A stretch of DNA of 25,268 bases from Ruminococcaceae bacterium UBA737. Lineage in GTDB: Bacteria; Bacillota; Clostridia; Oscillospirales; Acutalibacteraceae. Below, piece by piece: positions 14,454 through 21,978 of the stretch; position 1 is the first letter of the stretch; the number at the start of each line of letters is the position of its first letter. The notes beneath the pieces were generated by a model, which did no database searches, was not told the DNA's origin, and saw only the letters and a list, made by a program, of their open reading frames with translations. Made by a program: the position numbers and the translations under genes. The stretch lies in NCBI GenBank assembly GCA_002297415.1, contig DBKZ01000006.1:12547-37814 (forward strand), written 5' to 3'.

Positions 14454-15294
14454 TTTTTAGCTCCTTTAAATATACATCTTCAAGCCCGAGATAAATTATA
14501 TTACCCAAAATCGGCTTAAACTTCTTTATTTCAAGCAATTCGAAAGCCTTTGCCGCCTCGTTTATGCAAAAATAAATCTGCGGCTCGGTTTTTAAAACCG
14601 TATCTTCCTTTATATTGCCCTCTTTTACATATTTTTTTAAAACATTAAAGCTTCCGCTTTTAATATCTTTTTCAATATCACAGCCTGCATCCATAAGATA
14701 AATATATCTTCCGAGGCAATAGCCGAGCCTCTCTAAAACACGCTTTTGCGAGGGGTCGTCACTGCAAAGCGGAAGAAGCTTTGACAGCGCCTTTGCCGTC
14801 GGGTCGCAAACGCTGTCAAGCGTGCAGTTATCATCGCTTTCGGCAAGGCTCTGACCTTCGATATATTCCGCAACCGTTTCTTCGATAAACGGGTATTTTT
14901 TCGCCGCTTTTTTATGAGCGCCCGAAAAAATCGGTTTTAAAAGCAAAAAGCCCAGTTTTTTAAAACCCTTTTCATCCTTTATATTGTCAAGAATTTTATA
15001 ATAGAGCATTATCATTGCCGCGGCAGACGGCATATCAAGCTCGCCTGACGATTTGCAGTAATTACATTTTTTAAGCGGATTAAAGGCACAGCGCTTTCTT
15101 TCAAAGGAAACACATCCGCTTTTAAGGGAAATATTGAGCAGAGATAAAAAAGCGAAATCATAGCTTAAGGTAAGTCTTGATAAAATCCCATAGCTCTTAC
15201 CGAGCTTTTTGCAAAGCGAGCAATACACGGCTTTATAGACCTCAAAATTCTTAATTTTAAGCTCTTCTTTTTTAACCCTTATATAGCCGAACAC
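14437..15294 (-). CDS. DUF5685 family protein
   Basis: This 285-residue protein begins MFGYIRVKKEELK followed by YKAVYCSLCKKLG, which matches the DUF5685 family of Clostridia; its function is unknown. Six cysteines lie in the first 80 residues (25, 28, 61, 69, 77, 80), in CxxC pairs that suggest a metal site. The rest is mostly helical, with acidic stretches such as DAGCDIEKDIKSG in what looks like an all-alpha bundle. The start is a GTG at 15294 with GGGAGG 8 bases upstream. It is the first gene of the operon with the cysteine-tailed DnaJ-like protein, and the overlap with that gene suggests joint function. Confidence 0.85.
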   Translation of the reverse strand: MFGYIRVKKEELKIKNFEVYKAVYCSLCKKLGKSYGILSRLTLSYDFAFLSLLNISLKSGCVSFERKRCAFNPLKKCNYCKSSGELDMPSAAAMIMLYYKILDNIKDEKGFKKLGFLLLKPIFSGAHKKAAKKYPFIEETVAEYIEGQSLAESDDNCTLDSVCDPTAKALSKLLPLCSDDPSQKRVLERLGYCLGRYIYLMDAGCDIEKDIKSGSFNVLKKYVKEGNIKEDTVLKTEPQIYFCINEAAKAFELLEIKKFKPILGNIIYLGLEDVYLKELKNEKSL

Positions 15295-15344
15295 CTTTTC
15301 CCCTCCCTTTTATGAATATTATCTTACACCCAAATTTGAATTTA

Positions 15345-15373
15345 TTGGTGAATAGAGTGTAAATATTTATTAA
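15345..15373 (+). promoter_or_regulatory. Possible promoter of the sugar transporter operon
   Basis: TTGGTG (15345-15350), a 17-base spacer and TATTAA (15368-15373) lie in the 142-base gap between the divergent DUF5685 and binding-protein genes. The inverted pair TTACAC (15324-15329) and GTGTAA (15357-15362) flanks the -35 box and could be part of an operator. I found no convincing minus-strand promoter for the DUF5685 gene. Confidence 0.35.
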
Positions 15374-15436
15374 GTTTGGTATTTTTTGAAAATTTTGAGG
15401 AAAGATACTAAAAACAAATTCAGGGAGGAACCTCTA

Positions 15437-16780
15437 ATGAGTAAAAAAACAGCATCGCTTTTACTTTGTCTTATTATGCTTATTATTCCGTTCACGCTTG
15501 CGGGATGCGGAAGCAAAAACAGCAAAAACGAAGTGTACTTCTTTAATTTTAAGCCCGAATCGGCGGAAATTTATAAGGAAATCGCAAAAAAATATGAGGA
15601 AGAAAAGGGCGTTAAGGTAAAGGTTGTAACAGCTGCGGCAAACACCTACGAGCAGACCCTTAAATCGGAAATTGCCAAATCCTCCGCACCGACGATTTTT
15701 CAGGTAAACGGTCCTATAGGCTATGAAACATGGAAGGATTACTGCCTTGACATCAAGGACAGCAAGCTTTATTCCTATCTTTCGGACGACAGTCTTGCAA
15801 TAAAGGATAAAAACGGCGGAGTTTATGCGCTTGCCTATGTTGTTGAGGGCTACGGTATTATTTATAATGAAGAAATAACCGACAAGTATTTCGCCTTAAG
15901 CGATAAGAAAACCGATTATAAATCCATGAGCGAGATTAAGAACTTTGACGCACTTAAAAGTGTTGTCGAGGATATGACAGCTCACAAAAAGGAATTAGGA
16001 CTCGAAGGCGTTTTTGCTTCGACATCACTTGCCTCGGGCGAGGACTGGCGCTGGCAGACCCACCTTTTAAATGTTCCGCTTTATTATGAGTTCAAGGACA
16101 GCACCGATTATGACGACCCGACCATAGCAGGTCTTAACTCAAAAGAAATAGCTTTCAGATATTCAGACGCTTATAAAAACACCTTTGACCTTTACACCGA
16201 AAACTCTATTACAGAGAAAAACCTGCTCGGTTCAAAATCAACCGCGGATTCAATGGCTGAATTTGCTCAGGGGAAGGTCGCCTTTGTACAGAACGGCAAC
16301 TGGGCATGGTCGCAGATAAGCGATGTCAAGGGCAACACCGTTAAAAAAGACAAAATCAAGTTCTTACCTCTTTATACAGGAATAAAGGGCGAGGAATCGC
16401 AGGGACTTTGTATCGGAACAGAAAATTATATCGCAATAAACAAAAAGGCAACAAAAGAACAGCAACAGGCTTCTCTTGATTTTCTTGACTGGCTGTTTTC
16501 AAGCAAGACCGGAAAAGACTATGTAACAAACAAGCTTAAATTCATCACTCCTTTTAACACATTTACCGACGATGAGCTTCCCGACGATCCGCTCGCAAAA
16601 GAGGTTGTCCGTTATATGAGAGACGATTCCTTAACAACCGTTCCGTGGATATTCACTTCCTTCCCGAGCGAGACATTCAAAAAGGAAGTCGGAAACGCGC
16701 TTCTTGAATATGTTCAGGGAAGCAAAAAATGGGACGATGTTAAAAACACCGTTACAGAAAAATGGAAGAGTGAAAGATAA
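15437..16780 (+). CDS. Carbohydrate ABC transporter substrate-binding lipoprotein
   Basis: This is an extracellular solute-binding protein of family 1 (MalE-like), 447 residues. A lipoprotein signal peptide (residues 1 to about 23) ends in the lipobox LAGC, followed by a Ser/Lys/Asn linker. Family features include the N-terminal strand VYFFNFKP, YEEEKGVKVKVV, GGVYALAYVVEGYGIIYNEEI and the conserved EFAQGKVAFVQNGNWAW. I chose the ATG at 15437 for its GGGAGGA ribosome site and the correct signal peptide; an upstream ATG at 15386 would add 17 charged residues that spoil it. It is the first of four genes with two permeases and malQ, so the likely ligand is maltose, maltodextrin or another alpha-glucan. 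Confidence 0.93.
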   Translation: MSKKTASLLLCLIMLIIPFTLAGCGSKNSKNEVYFFNFKPESAEIYKEIAKKYEEEKGVKVKVVTAAANTYEQTLKSEIAKSSAPTIFQVNGPIGYETWKDYCLDIKDSKLYSYLSDDSLAIKDKNGGVYALAYVVEGYGIIYNEEITDKYFALSDKKTDYKSMSEIKNFDALKSVVEDMTAHKKELGLEGVFASTSLASGEDWRWQTHLLNVPLYYEFKDSTDYDDPTIAGLNSKEIAFRYSDAYKNTFDLYTENSITEKNLLGSKSTADSMAEFAQGKVAFVQNGNWAWSQISDVKGNTVKKDKIKFLPLYTGIKGEESQGLCIGTENYIAINKKATKEQQQASLDFLDWLFSSKTGKDYVTNKLKFITPFNTFTDDELPDDPLAKEVVRYMRDDSLTTVPWIFTSFPSETFKKEVGNALLEYVQGSKKWDDVKNTVTEKWKSER

Positions 16781-16782
16781 AA

Positions 16783-17628
16783 ATGCAGATCGGTTTAAAA
16801 CGCTGGTCGCCGTTATTCGTACTGCCGACGCTCGCGGCTTTCACAGTAGCCTTTATAGTTCCCTTTTTAATGGGACTGTATCTTTCCTTTTGTGATTTCC
16901 GCACCGTAACCGACGCAACCTTTGTGGGGCTGAAAAATTATATGAACATTTTCAGCCCCGACGATACCTTTTTTAAGTCGCTTTTGCTTACGGCACGCTT
17001 TGCGATAATATCAGTTATAACAATAAATGTATTTGCATTTCTGTTAGCGCTTATGTTAACAAAAGGTATCAAGGGAACGAATTTTTTCAGAACGGTATTC
17101 TTTATGCCTAATCTTATAGGCGGTATCGTGCTGGGTTATATCTGGCAGGTTATAATTAACGGCGTACTTTATAAATACGGATACGCAATTACAAGCAAAG
17201 CGGAATTCGGAATAGCAGGTCTTATCATTATGATGAACTGGCAAATGATAGGATATATGATGGTAATTTATATCGCAGGAATTCAAAATGTTCCCGACGA
17301 TATTTTAGAGGCGGCAAGGGTTGACGGAGCAGGAAAATTCAGAACGCTTTTTTCAATCATAATCCCCTCTGTAATGCCTTCTGTTACAATTTGCCTGTTT
17401 TTAACCATAACAAATTCCTTCAAGCTTTTCGATCAGAACCTCGCTCTTACTGCCGGCGCTCCCGCAAAGCAAACACAGCTTGCGGCACTTGATATTTACA
17501 ACACCTTTTACGGAAGAACGGGGTTTGAGGGAACGGGTCAGGCAAAAGCGGTTATATTCTTTATAATCGTTGCGATTATCGCGCTTTTGCAATTAAAGCT
17601 TACGAGCAGCAAAGAGGTTGAGAGCTGA
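16783..17628 (+). CDS. Sugar ABC transporter permease (MalF-like)
   Basis: This 281-residue inner-membrane permease has six helices. The EAA loop that contacts the ATPase is present (ILEAARVDGAGKFRTLFSI, in the last third), as is the usual FVGLKNY segment after the first helix. It lacks the long extra periplasmic domain of enterobacterial MalF, as is normal for Firmicutes. It begins 2 bases after the binding-protein stop with only a weak ribosome site (GAAGAG), so coupling is likely. It should form a heterodimer with the next gene product. Confidence 0.93.
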   Translation: MQIGLKRWSPLFVLPTLAAFTVAFIVPFLMGLYLSFCDFRTVTDATFVGLKNYMNIFSPDDTFFKSLLLTARFAIISVITINVFAFLLALMLTKGIKGTNFFRTVFFMPNLIGGIVLGYIWQVIINGVLYKYGYAITSKAEFGIAGLIIMMNWQMIGYMMVIYIAGIQNVPDDILEAARVDGAGKFRTLFSIIIPSVMPSVTICLFLTITNSFKLFDQNLALTAGAPAKQTQLAALDIYNTFYGRTGFEGTGQAKAVIFFIIVAIIALLQLKLTSSKEVES

Positions 17629-17630
17629 TA

Positions 17631-18455
17631 ATGAAAAAAGGCAGAATTTTAATTTTTATATTACTTTGCGTTTTGGCAGTTATATTTATTGCCCCTGTTT
17701 TTATAATTCTGATGAATTCCTTCAAGACGAAATTTTCTATCAGCCAGACGCCCTTTATGCTTTTTGACAAAACAACCTTTGTCGGTCTTGAAAATTATAC
17801 CACGGGGCTTGCAAACACGGGCTTTATTACCGCGTTTTTTATGTCCCTTTTTATAACCGTTTTCGCGGTATTCGCAATTGTGCTTTTCACTTCAATGACG
17901 GCATGGTATATAGTAAGAGAAAAAACGAAATTCACTAAATTTCTTTACACCCTTTTTGTTTTTTCAATGATAGTACCCTTTCAGATGGTTATGTTTACGA
18001 TGTCGAAAACCGCAAACATTTTAAGGCTTGACAATCCTATAGGAATAGTTTTTATTTATCTCGGCTTCGGAGCGGGTCTTGCGGTATTCATTTTCAGCGG
18101 CTTTGTCAAATCAATTCCGTTCGGAATTGAAGAGGCGGCTACAATTGACGGCTGCACTCCCCCTCAGACCTTTTTTAAAATCGTTTTTCCGATGATGAAG
18201 CCGACGCTTATAACCGTCGCAATTTTAAATACAATGTGGATCTGGAACGATTATCTTCTTCCGGCGCTTGTAATAGGAAGCGATTACAAAACCATTCCTA
18301 TAGCAATTCAGTATTTAAAAGGCGGATACGGCTCGATAGATATGGGAGCGCTTATGGCAATGCTGGTGCTTGCGGTACTGCCTGTTATAATTTTTTATCT
18401 GTTTTGTCAGAAATATATTATAAAGGGAGTTGCGGCAGGTGCGCTTAAGGGATAA
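17631..18455 (+). CDS. Sugar ABC transporter permease (MalG-like)
   Basis: This 274-residue second permease has six helices, with the N-terminal FIAPVFIILMNSFKT segment and the EAA loop IEEAATIDGCTPPQTFFKI typical of MalG-type proteins. ALKG at the very end is also usual. It starts 2 bases after the first permease and its end overlaps malQ by 17 bases. No ATPase gene is in the cluster, so a shared MsmK/UgpC-type ATPase elsewhere probably energises the transporter; that is inference. Confidence 0.93.
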   Translation: MKKGRILIFILLCVLAVIFIAPVFIILMNSFKTKFSISQTPFMLFDKTTFVGLENYTTGLANTGFITAFFMSLFITVFAVFAIVLFTSMTAWYIVREKTKFTKFLYTLFVFSMIVPFQMVMFTMSKTANILRLDNPIGIVFIYLGFGAGLAVFIFSGFVKSIPFGIEEAATIDGCTPPQTFFKIVFPMMKPTLITVAILNTMWIWNDYLLPALVIGSDYKTIPIAIQYLKGGYGSIDMGALMAMLVLAVLPVIIFYLFCQKYIIKGVAAGALKG

Positions 18456-19899
18456 AAAAAGAGGAATTTTAATGCCTCTTGCAAGTCTGCCGTCGGACTT
18501 CGGAATAGGAGATTTGGGTCAGTCCTCATTTGAATTTATTGATTTCTTATCAAATTCCGGTATAGACTGCTGGCAGCTTCTTCCGCTTGTTCCGTTAGGA
18601 AAGGGCAATTCCCCCTATTATTCGGTAAGCTGTTATGCAGGCGAACCGTTATATATTGATTTAAAGGAGCTTGCAAAGGACGGATTGCTGAGTATTTCGG
18701 ATATAGATTATAAGTACAGCAAGGACTATATCGACTATGACGAAGTAAGAGAAAAGAAATATTATTATCTTTTTAAGGCTTTTAAACGCTTTAACATCGA
18801 AGACAGGGAATTTATAAAGTTTCAAAAGGAAAACGGGCTCTGGCTTGAAGATTATGCTGTATTCTGTACCGCCGCAGAAGAATACGGACATCTTAAGTAT
18901 TTTGACGACGGACTGAAATACCGCCTTTTTGACCGATTAAACGAATTCAAAGCCATAAACTCTGAAAAAATAAGCTTTTACAAGGTACTGCAGTTTTTCT
19001 TTTACCGTCAGTTTTTCAAAATGAAAGCCTATGCCGAGAAAAAAGGAATAAAGCTTATAGGAGATATACCGTTTTATATTTCCGACAACAGCGCCGAGCT
19101 ATGGCAAAATCCGCAGTATTTTAAGCTTAACAGGGACTTAACACCTTCATTTATAGCTGGCGTTCCGCCCGATATTTTTTCAAAAACAGGTCAGCTTTGG
19201 GGAAATCCCGTTTATGATTTTGCGGTCATGAAAAGGGACGGCTATTTATGGTGGAAAAACAGAATTGAGCATCAAAAAAAGCTCTACGATATAATAAGAA
19301 TAGACCATTTCAGAGCCTTTGCAAATTATTATGAAATTTCAGCAGCCGAAGAAACCGCGCTTAACGGGAAATGGGTAAAGGGCCCTGCGGAGGACTTTTT
19401 TAAAACCTTAAATAAAAGCATTAAGCTTCCGCACGTTATAGCCGAGGATCTAGGCGGAGAGGACGACAGCGATGTCGAAAGGCTTTTAAAAAACACAGGG
19501 TATCCCGGGATGAAGGTTTTGGAATTTTGCTTTGAAAAAATAAATGACCCGAAATCCGTTCCGAAAAGCTTTCCTTATAACTGCGTCTGTTACACGGGGA
19601 CTCATGACAACGATACTTTCTTAGGCTGGTTTAATAAGCTTTCTCCTAAGCAAAGAGTGCTTGCAGGAAGATATATTGATATAAATTCGTCCGTCCCCGT
19701 CACCGAACAGGTTATAAAATATGCCAATTCTCTTAACATTAAAATGGTTATAATTCCTCTTCAGGATTATTTAAATCTCGATTCCGGAGCGAGAATAAAT
19801 ACCCCCGGGACGTCTACGGGAAACTGGATGTGGAGAGCCAAAGAAGAATATTTATCGAAATCCGTTTCGGATAAAATAAAAAGATTGATAAAACTATAA
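18439..19899 (+). CDS. malQ: 4-alpha-glucanotransferase (amylomaltase)
   Basis: This glycoside hydrolase family 77 enzyme transfers alpha-1,4-glucan segments between maltodextrins and releases glucose. It has 486 residues, near the usual 490-500. The N-terminal LASLPSDFGIGDLG and DCWQLLPLVPLGKGNSPY are family hallmarks. The nucleophile aspartate lies in IIRIDHFRAF, the acid/base glutamate in VIAEDLGG, and the third carboxylate in TGTHDNDT; all are intact. I chose the GTG at 18439 because GGGAG lies 9 bases upstream; a TTG at 18430 touches the site, and an ATG at 18472 would cut into the conserved start. The 17-base overlap with the permease links uptake with processing of maltodextrin. Confidence 0.95.
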   Translation: MRLRDKKRGILMPLASLPSDFGIGDLGQSSFEFIDFLSNSGIDCWQLLPLVPLGKGNSPYYSVSCYAGEPLYIDLKELAKDGLLSISDIDYKYSKDYIDYDEVREKKYYYLFKAFKRFNIEDREFIKFQKENGLWLEDYAVFCTAAEEYGHLKYFDDGLKYRLFDRLNEFKAINSEKISFYKVLQFFFYRQFFKMKAYAEKKGIKLIGDIPFYISDNSAELWQNPQYFKLNRDLTPSFIAGVPPDIFSKTGQLWGNPVYDFAVMKRDGYLWWKNRIEHQKKLYDIIRIDHFRAFANYYEISAAEETALNGKWVKGPAEDFFKTLNKSIKLPHVIAEDLGGEDDSDVERLLKNTGYPGMKVLEFCFEKINDPKSVPKSFPYNCVCYTGTHDNDTFLGWFNKLSPKQRVLAGRYIDINSSVPVTEQVIKYANSLNIKMVIIPLQDYLNLDSGARINTPGTSTGNWMWRAKEEYLSKSVSDKIKRLIKL

Positions 19900-19927
19900 A
19901 AAATGAGCCGTGCTTTTGCACGGCTCA
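19898..19927 (-). terminator. Terminator of the rpsF-ssb-rpsR operon
   Basis: TGAGCCGTGC (19904-19913) pairs perfectly with GCACGGCTCA (19918-19927) around a TTTT loop. On the minus strand a run of six T (19903-19898) follows, so it mainly serves rpsR. It abuts the malQ stop and may also block plus-strand transcription, though no T run follows in that direction. Confidence 0.88.
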
Positions 19928-19951
19928 AAATTAAATTATTAGATATTAAAA

Positions 19952-20191
19952 TCAATCGTTTGAATAAGGAAGCAAAGCTACCTGACGCGCACGCTTGATA
20001 GCGGTGGTAAGCTCGCGCTGATGCTTAGCGCAGGTACCGGTTGCACGGCGGGGTAAAATCTTAGCACGCTCTGAAACGAACTTGCGAAGACGGGCCACAT
20101 CCTTATAATCGATTTCTTCAACACGATCGGCACAGAAATGGCAAACCTTTTTACGGGGCTTTCTCTGAAACGGTCTATCTGTCTTTTCCAT
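19952..20191 (-). CDS. rpsR: 30S ribosomal protein S18
   Basis: S18 has 79 residues and binds beside S6 on the 16S rRNA platform. The N-terminal CHFC with a later cysteine (TGTC) could bind zinc, as in some S18 forms. The core is [21 protein letters not shown], followed by [20 protein letters not shown], all characteristic. GGAGG lies upstream of the ATG. It is the last gene of the rpsF-ssb-rpsR operon. Confidence 0.97.
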   Translation of the reverse strand: MEKTDRPFQRKPRKKVCHFCADRVEEIDYKDVARLRKFVSERAKILPRRATGTCAKHQRELTTAIKRARQVALLPYSND

Positions 20192-20221
20192 CGAAAAGTT
20201 CCTCCTTAAATTTATAAGAGC

Positions 20222-20653
20222 TTAAAACGGAAGATCGGTATCGCCGTCATCACTCATATCGGTGAAATCATCAGCTGACGCATTCGAATAAGAAGCCGCA
20301 GGAGCTTCACCCGATACGGGAGCGGAGCCGCCGTCCCTTTTAGACTCGACAAACTGGGCATTATTAACTACAACCTCAAAGGCTGTTCTGTTATTGCCGT
20401 TCTTATCGGTATATCTTCTGGTCTGAATAGAGCCTTCAATACCGATCATATTGCCCTTTTTGAAATATTTTGTGATAAACTCAGCGCTCTGACGCCATGC
20501 AACAATGTTGATGAAATCAGTTAACTGCTCTTCGCCTGAACGGTAACGGCGACTTACGGCTATGGAAAAAGAAGTCACGGGAATACCGTTAGGTGTGGTC
20601 TTAAGCTCAGGGTCCGCAGTAAGGCGGCCTGTTAAAACAACAAAATTAAACAT
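20222..20653 (-). CDS. ssb: Single-stranded DNA-binding protein
   Basis: SSB has 143 residues with an OB fold over about 1-108 (MFNFVVLTGRLTADPELKTT, then FINIVAWRQSAEF and KGNMIGIEGSIQTRRY). A flexible Gly/Ala/Ser linker is followed by the acidic tip DDGDTDLPF, which recruits replication and repair partners. The length is usual for Firmicutes. It lies 14 bases after rpsF and has a GGAGG ribosome site. Confidence 0.97.
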   Translation of the reverse strand: MFNFVVLTGRLTADPELKTTPNGIPVTSFSIAVSRRYRSGEEQLTDFINIVAWRQSAEFITKYFKKGNMIGIEGSIQTRRYTDKNGNNRTAFEVVVNNAQFVESKRDGGSAPVSGEAPAASYSNASADDFTDMSDDGDTDLPF

Positions 20654-20667
20654 ATCTTTTTCCTCCG

Positions 20668-20949
20668 TTACTTTTTAATTACCATTGCGCGAAGAACGCC
20701 GTCGGTAATGCCGGCAACACGCTCAAGCTCTGCCGGAAAATCAGGCTCTGAAGTGAATGTAGTGAATACATAGTAGCCTTCGTTTTCATCGTTGATAGGA
20801 TAAGCAAGACGGCGCTTTCCCCAATCATCAACGTTTTCGACTGTGCCGTGCTTTGCGATAAGGTCGTTAAACTTAGTCTTTAAAGCTTCTACGGCTTCTT
20901 CCGAACCGGTTACAGAAAATACTACTGCAGCCTCGTACTTGTTAGTCAT
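20668..20949 (-). CDS. rpsF: 30S ribosomal protein S6
   Basis: S6 has 93 residues. The ferredoxin-like fold is seen in NKYEAAVVFSV, VDDWGKRRLAYPINDENEGYY and FTTFTSEPDFPAELER, with VLRAMVIKK at the end. The start is the ATG at 20949 (AGGAGG about 11 bases upstream); a GTG at 20961 overlaps the ribosome site itself. It is the first gene of the operon, behind a strong promoter and a leader that can fold over the ribosome site. Confidence 0.97.
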   Translation of the reverse strand: MTNKYEAAVVFSVTGSEEAVEALKTKFNDLIAKHGTVENVDDWGKRRLAYPINDENEGYYVFTTFTSEPDFPAELERVAGITDGVLRAMVIKK

Positions 20950-20960
20950 AATTCGTTGCA

Positions 20961-21002
20961 CCTCCTTCTGGACTTTTGGCCATAAATCTTATGGCAAGGA
21001 AG
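20961..21002 (-). promoter_or_regulatory. rpsF leader hairpin that covers the ribosome site
   Basis: In the minus-strand mRNA, CUUCCUU (21002-20996) pairs with AAGGAGG (20967-20961), which contains the Shine-Dalgarno sequence. Directly stacked on it is a second stem, GCCAUAA/UUAUGGC (20995-20989 with 20985-20979), with a 3-nt loop. Eleven unpaired bases (20978-20968, CAAAAGUCCAG) form a one-sided bulge. Many bacteria control this operon by S6:S18 binding to a leader motif; that motif normally has a CCG in its bulge, which I do not see exactly here. Confidence 0.6.
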
Positions 21003-21035
21003 CTAAAATGATATTTTTTCACATTAGCAAATAGT

Positions 21036-21064
21036 ATTATATCAGCTTTTATCCCTTTAGTCAA
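21036..21064 (-). promoter_or_regulatory. Promoter of rpsF-ssb-rpsR
   Basis: On the minus strand TTGACT (21064-21059), a 17-base spacer and TATAAT (21041-21036) form a near-consensus vegetative promoter. It gives a leader of about 80 bases before rpsF. Confidence 0.88.
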
Positions 21065-21076
21065 CAGTTTTTTTAC

Positions 21077-21105
21077 TTGATTTTGATTATGAATTATTAT
21101 ATAAT
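21077..21105 (+). promoter_or_regulatory. Promoter of coaX
   Basis: TTGATT (21077-21082), a 17-base spacer and TATAAT (21100-21105) lie 30 bases before the coaX ATG, divergent from the rpsF promoter. Confidence 0.85.
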
Positions 21106-21135
21106 ACACTTAAAATAAAGTTAAAGGAATAAATT

Positions 21136-21900
21136 ATGTTACTTGCGATTGATATAGGAAACACTAATATTACTCTCGGCACATTTGAGGACGATGTTTT
21201 AAGCTGCACCGCCCGTCTTTCTACAGACAGGAAGAAAACCTCGGACCAGTATGCTGTGGATATTAAAAATGTTTTATCGCTTCACGGAGCAGACTGCAAA
21301 GCCGTTGAAGACTGCATTATATCGTCTGTAGTCCCCGAAACCGGAAACGCGATAGCCTCGGCTGTTGCGCTTTTATGCGATGTTGTTCCTTTAGAATTGG
21401 GTCCGGGGGTCAAAACAGGCCTTAATATCAGAATTGACAACCCCGCTCAGCTCGGTGCGGATCTTGCGGCAGGGGCAGTGGGCGCGATTGCGGAATACAA
21501 GCTTCCCTGCATAGTTATAGATATGGGAACGGCTTCAACGCTCAGCGTTATAGACAGTGACGGAAAATTCTTAGGCGGAGCCATTGCGGCAGGCGTAAGG
21601 CTCACGCTGAAGGCATTATGCGAAAACACCGCTCAGCTTCCTGCAATCTCGCTTACGGCTCCCGAGTCTGTTATAGGTTCAAACACCGCCGACTGCATGC
21701 GTTCGGGACTTATTTTCGGAACCGCCGCAATGCTTGACGGAATGATTGACAGAATTTCCGAGGAACTCGGAGTCAAGCCCACCGTCGTCGCAACGGGCGG
21801 ACTTTCAAAACAAATAATATCCTACTGCAAAAACGATATAATATTTAATGAAAACCTGCTGCTTGAGGGATTAAAGGAAATCTACGAGCGCAATAAATAA
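21136..21900 (+). CDS. coaX: Type III pantothenate kinase
   Basis: CoaX phosphorylates pantothenate, the first step of CoA synthesis, and is not inhibited by CoA in known members. It has 254 residues, the usual length. The ASKHA-fold phosphate motif LAIDIGNTNITLG opens the protein, DNPAQLGADLAAGAVGA is the pantothenate-binding segment, and VIDMGTASTLSVID is the second phosphate motif with the catalytic aspartate region; TVVATGGLS is the adenosine motif. The ribosome site AAAGGAA is moderate. The next gene is an ECF transporter S component, consistent with vitamin uptake feeding this kinase. Confidence 0.96.
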   Translation: MLLAIDIGNTNITLGTFEDDVLSCTARLSTDRKKTSDQYAVDIKNVLSLHGADCKAVEDCIISSVVPETGNAIASAVALLCDVVPLELGPGVKTGLNIRIDNPAQLGADLAAGAVGAIAEYKLPCIVIDMGTASTLSVIDSDGKFLGGAIAAGVRLTLKALCENTAQLPAISLTAPESVIGSNTADCMRSGLIFGTAAMLDGMIDRISEELGVKPTVVATGGLSKQIISYCKNDIIFNENLLLEGLKEIYERNK

Positions 21901-21906
21901 CCGTTA

Positions 21907-21961
21907 ACACTGTTACAGTGACAGTGTCGGAATATAGAACTGTACCGTATTTGCGGACAGT
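21907..21961 (+). promoter_or_regulatory. Alternating hairpins/palindrome between coaX and the ECF gene
   Basis: CACTGT-T-ACAGTG (21908-21920) is a perfect palindrome with one central base. ACACTGT (21907-21913) can instead pair with ACAGTGT (21921-21927). A second stem, ACTGT(A)CCG (21939-21947) with CGGACAGT (21954-21961), ends 2 bases before CGGAGG, the next gene's ribosome site. ACAGT at 21921-21925 can also pair with ACTGT at 21939-21943, so the structures exclude each other. It may be an operator, an attenuator or an RNA switch. Confidence 0.5.
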
Positions 21962-21978
21962 ATCGGAGGTAAAAAATT

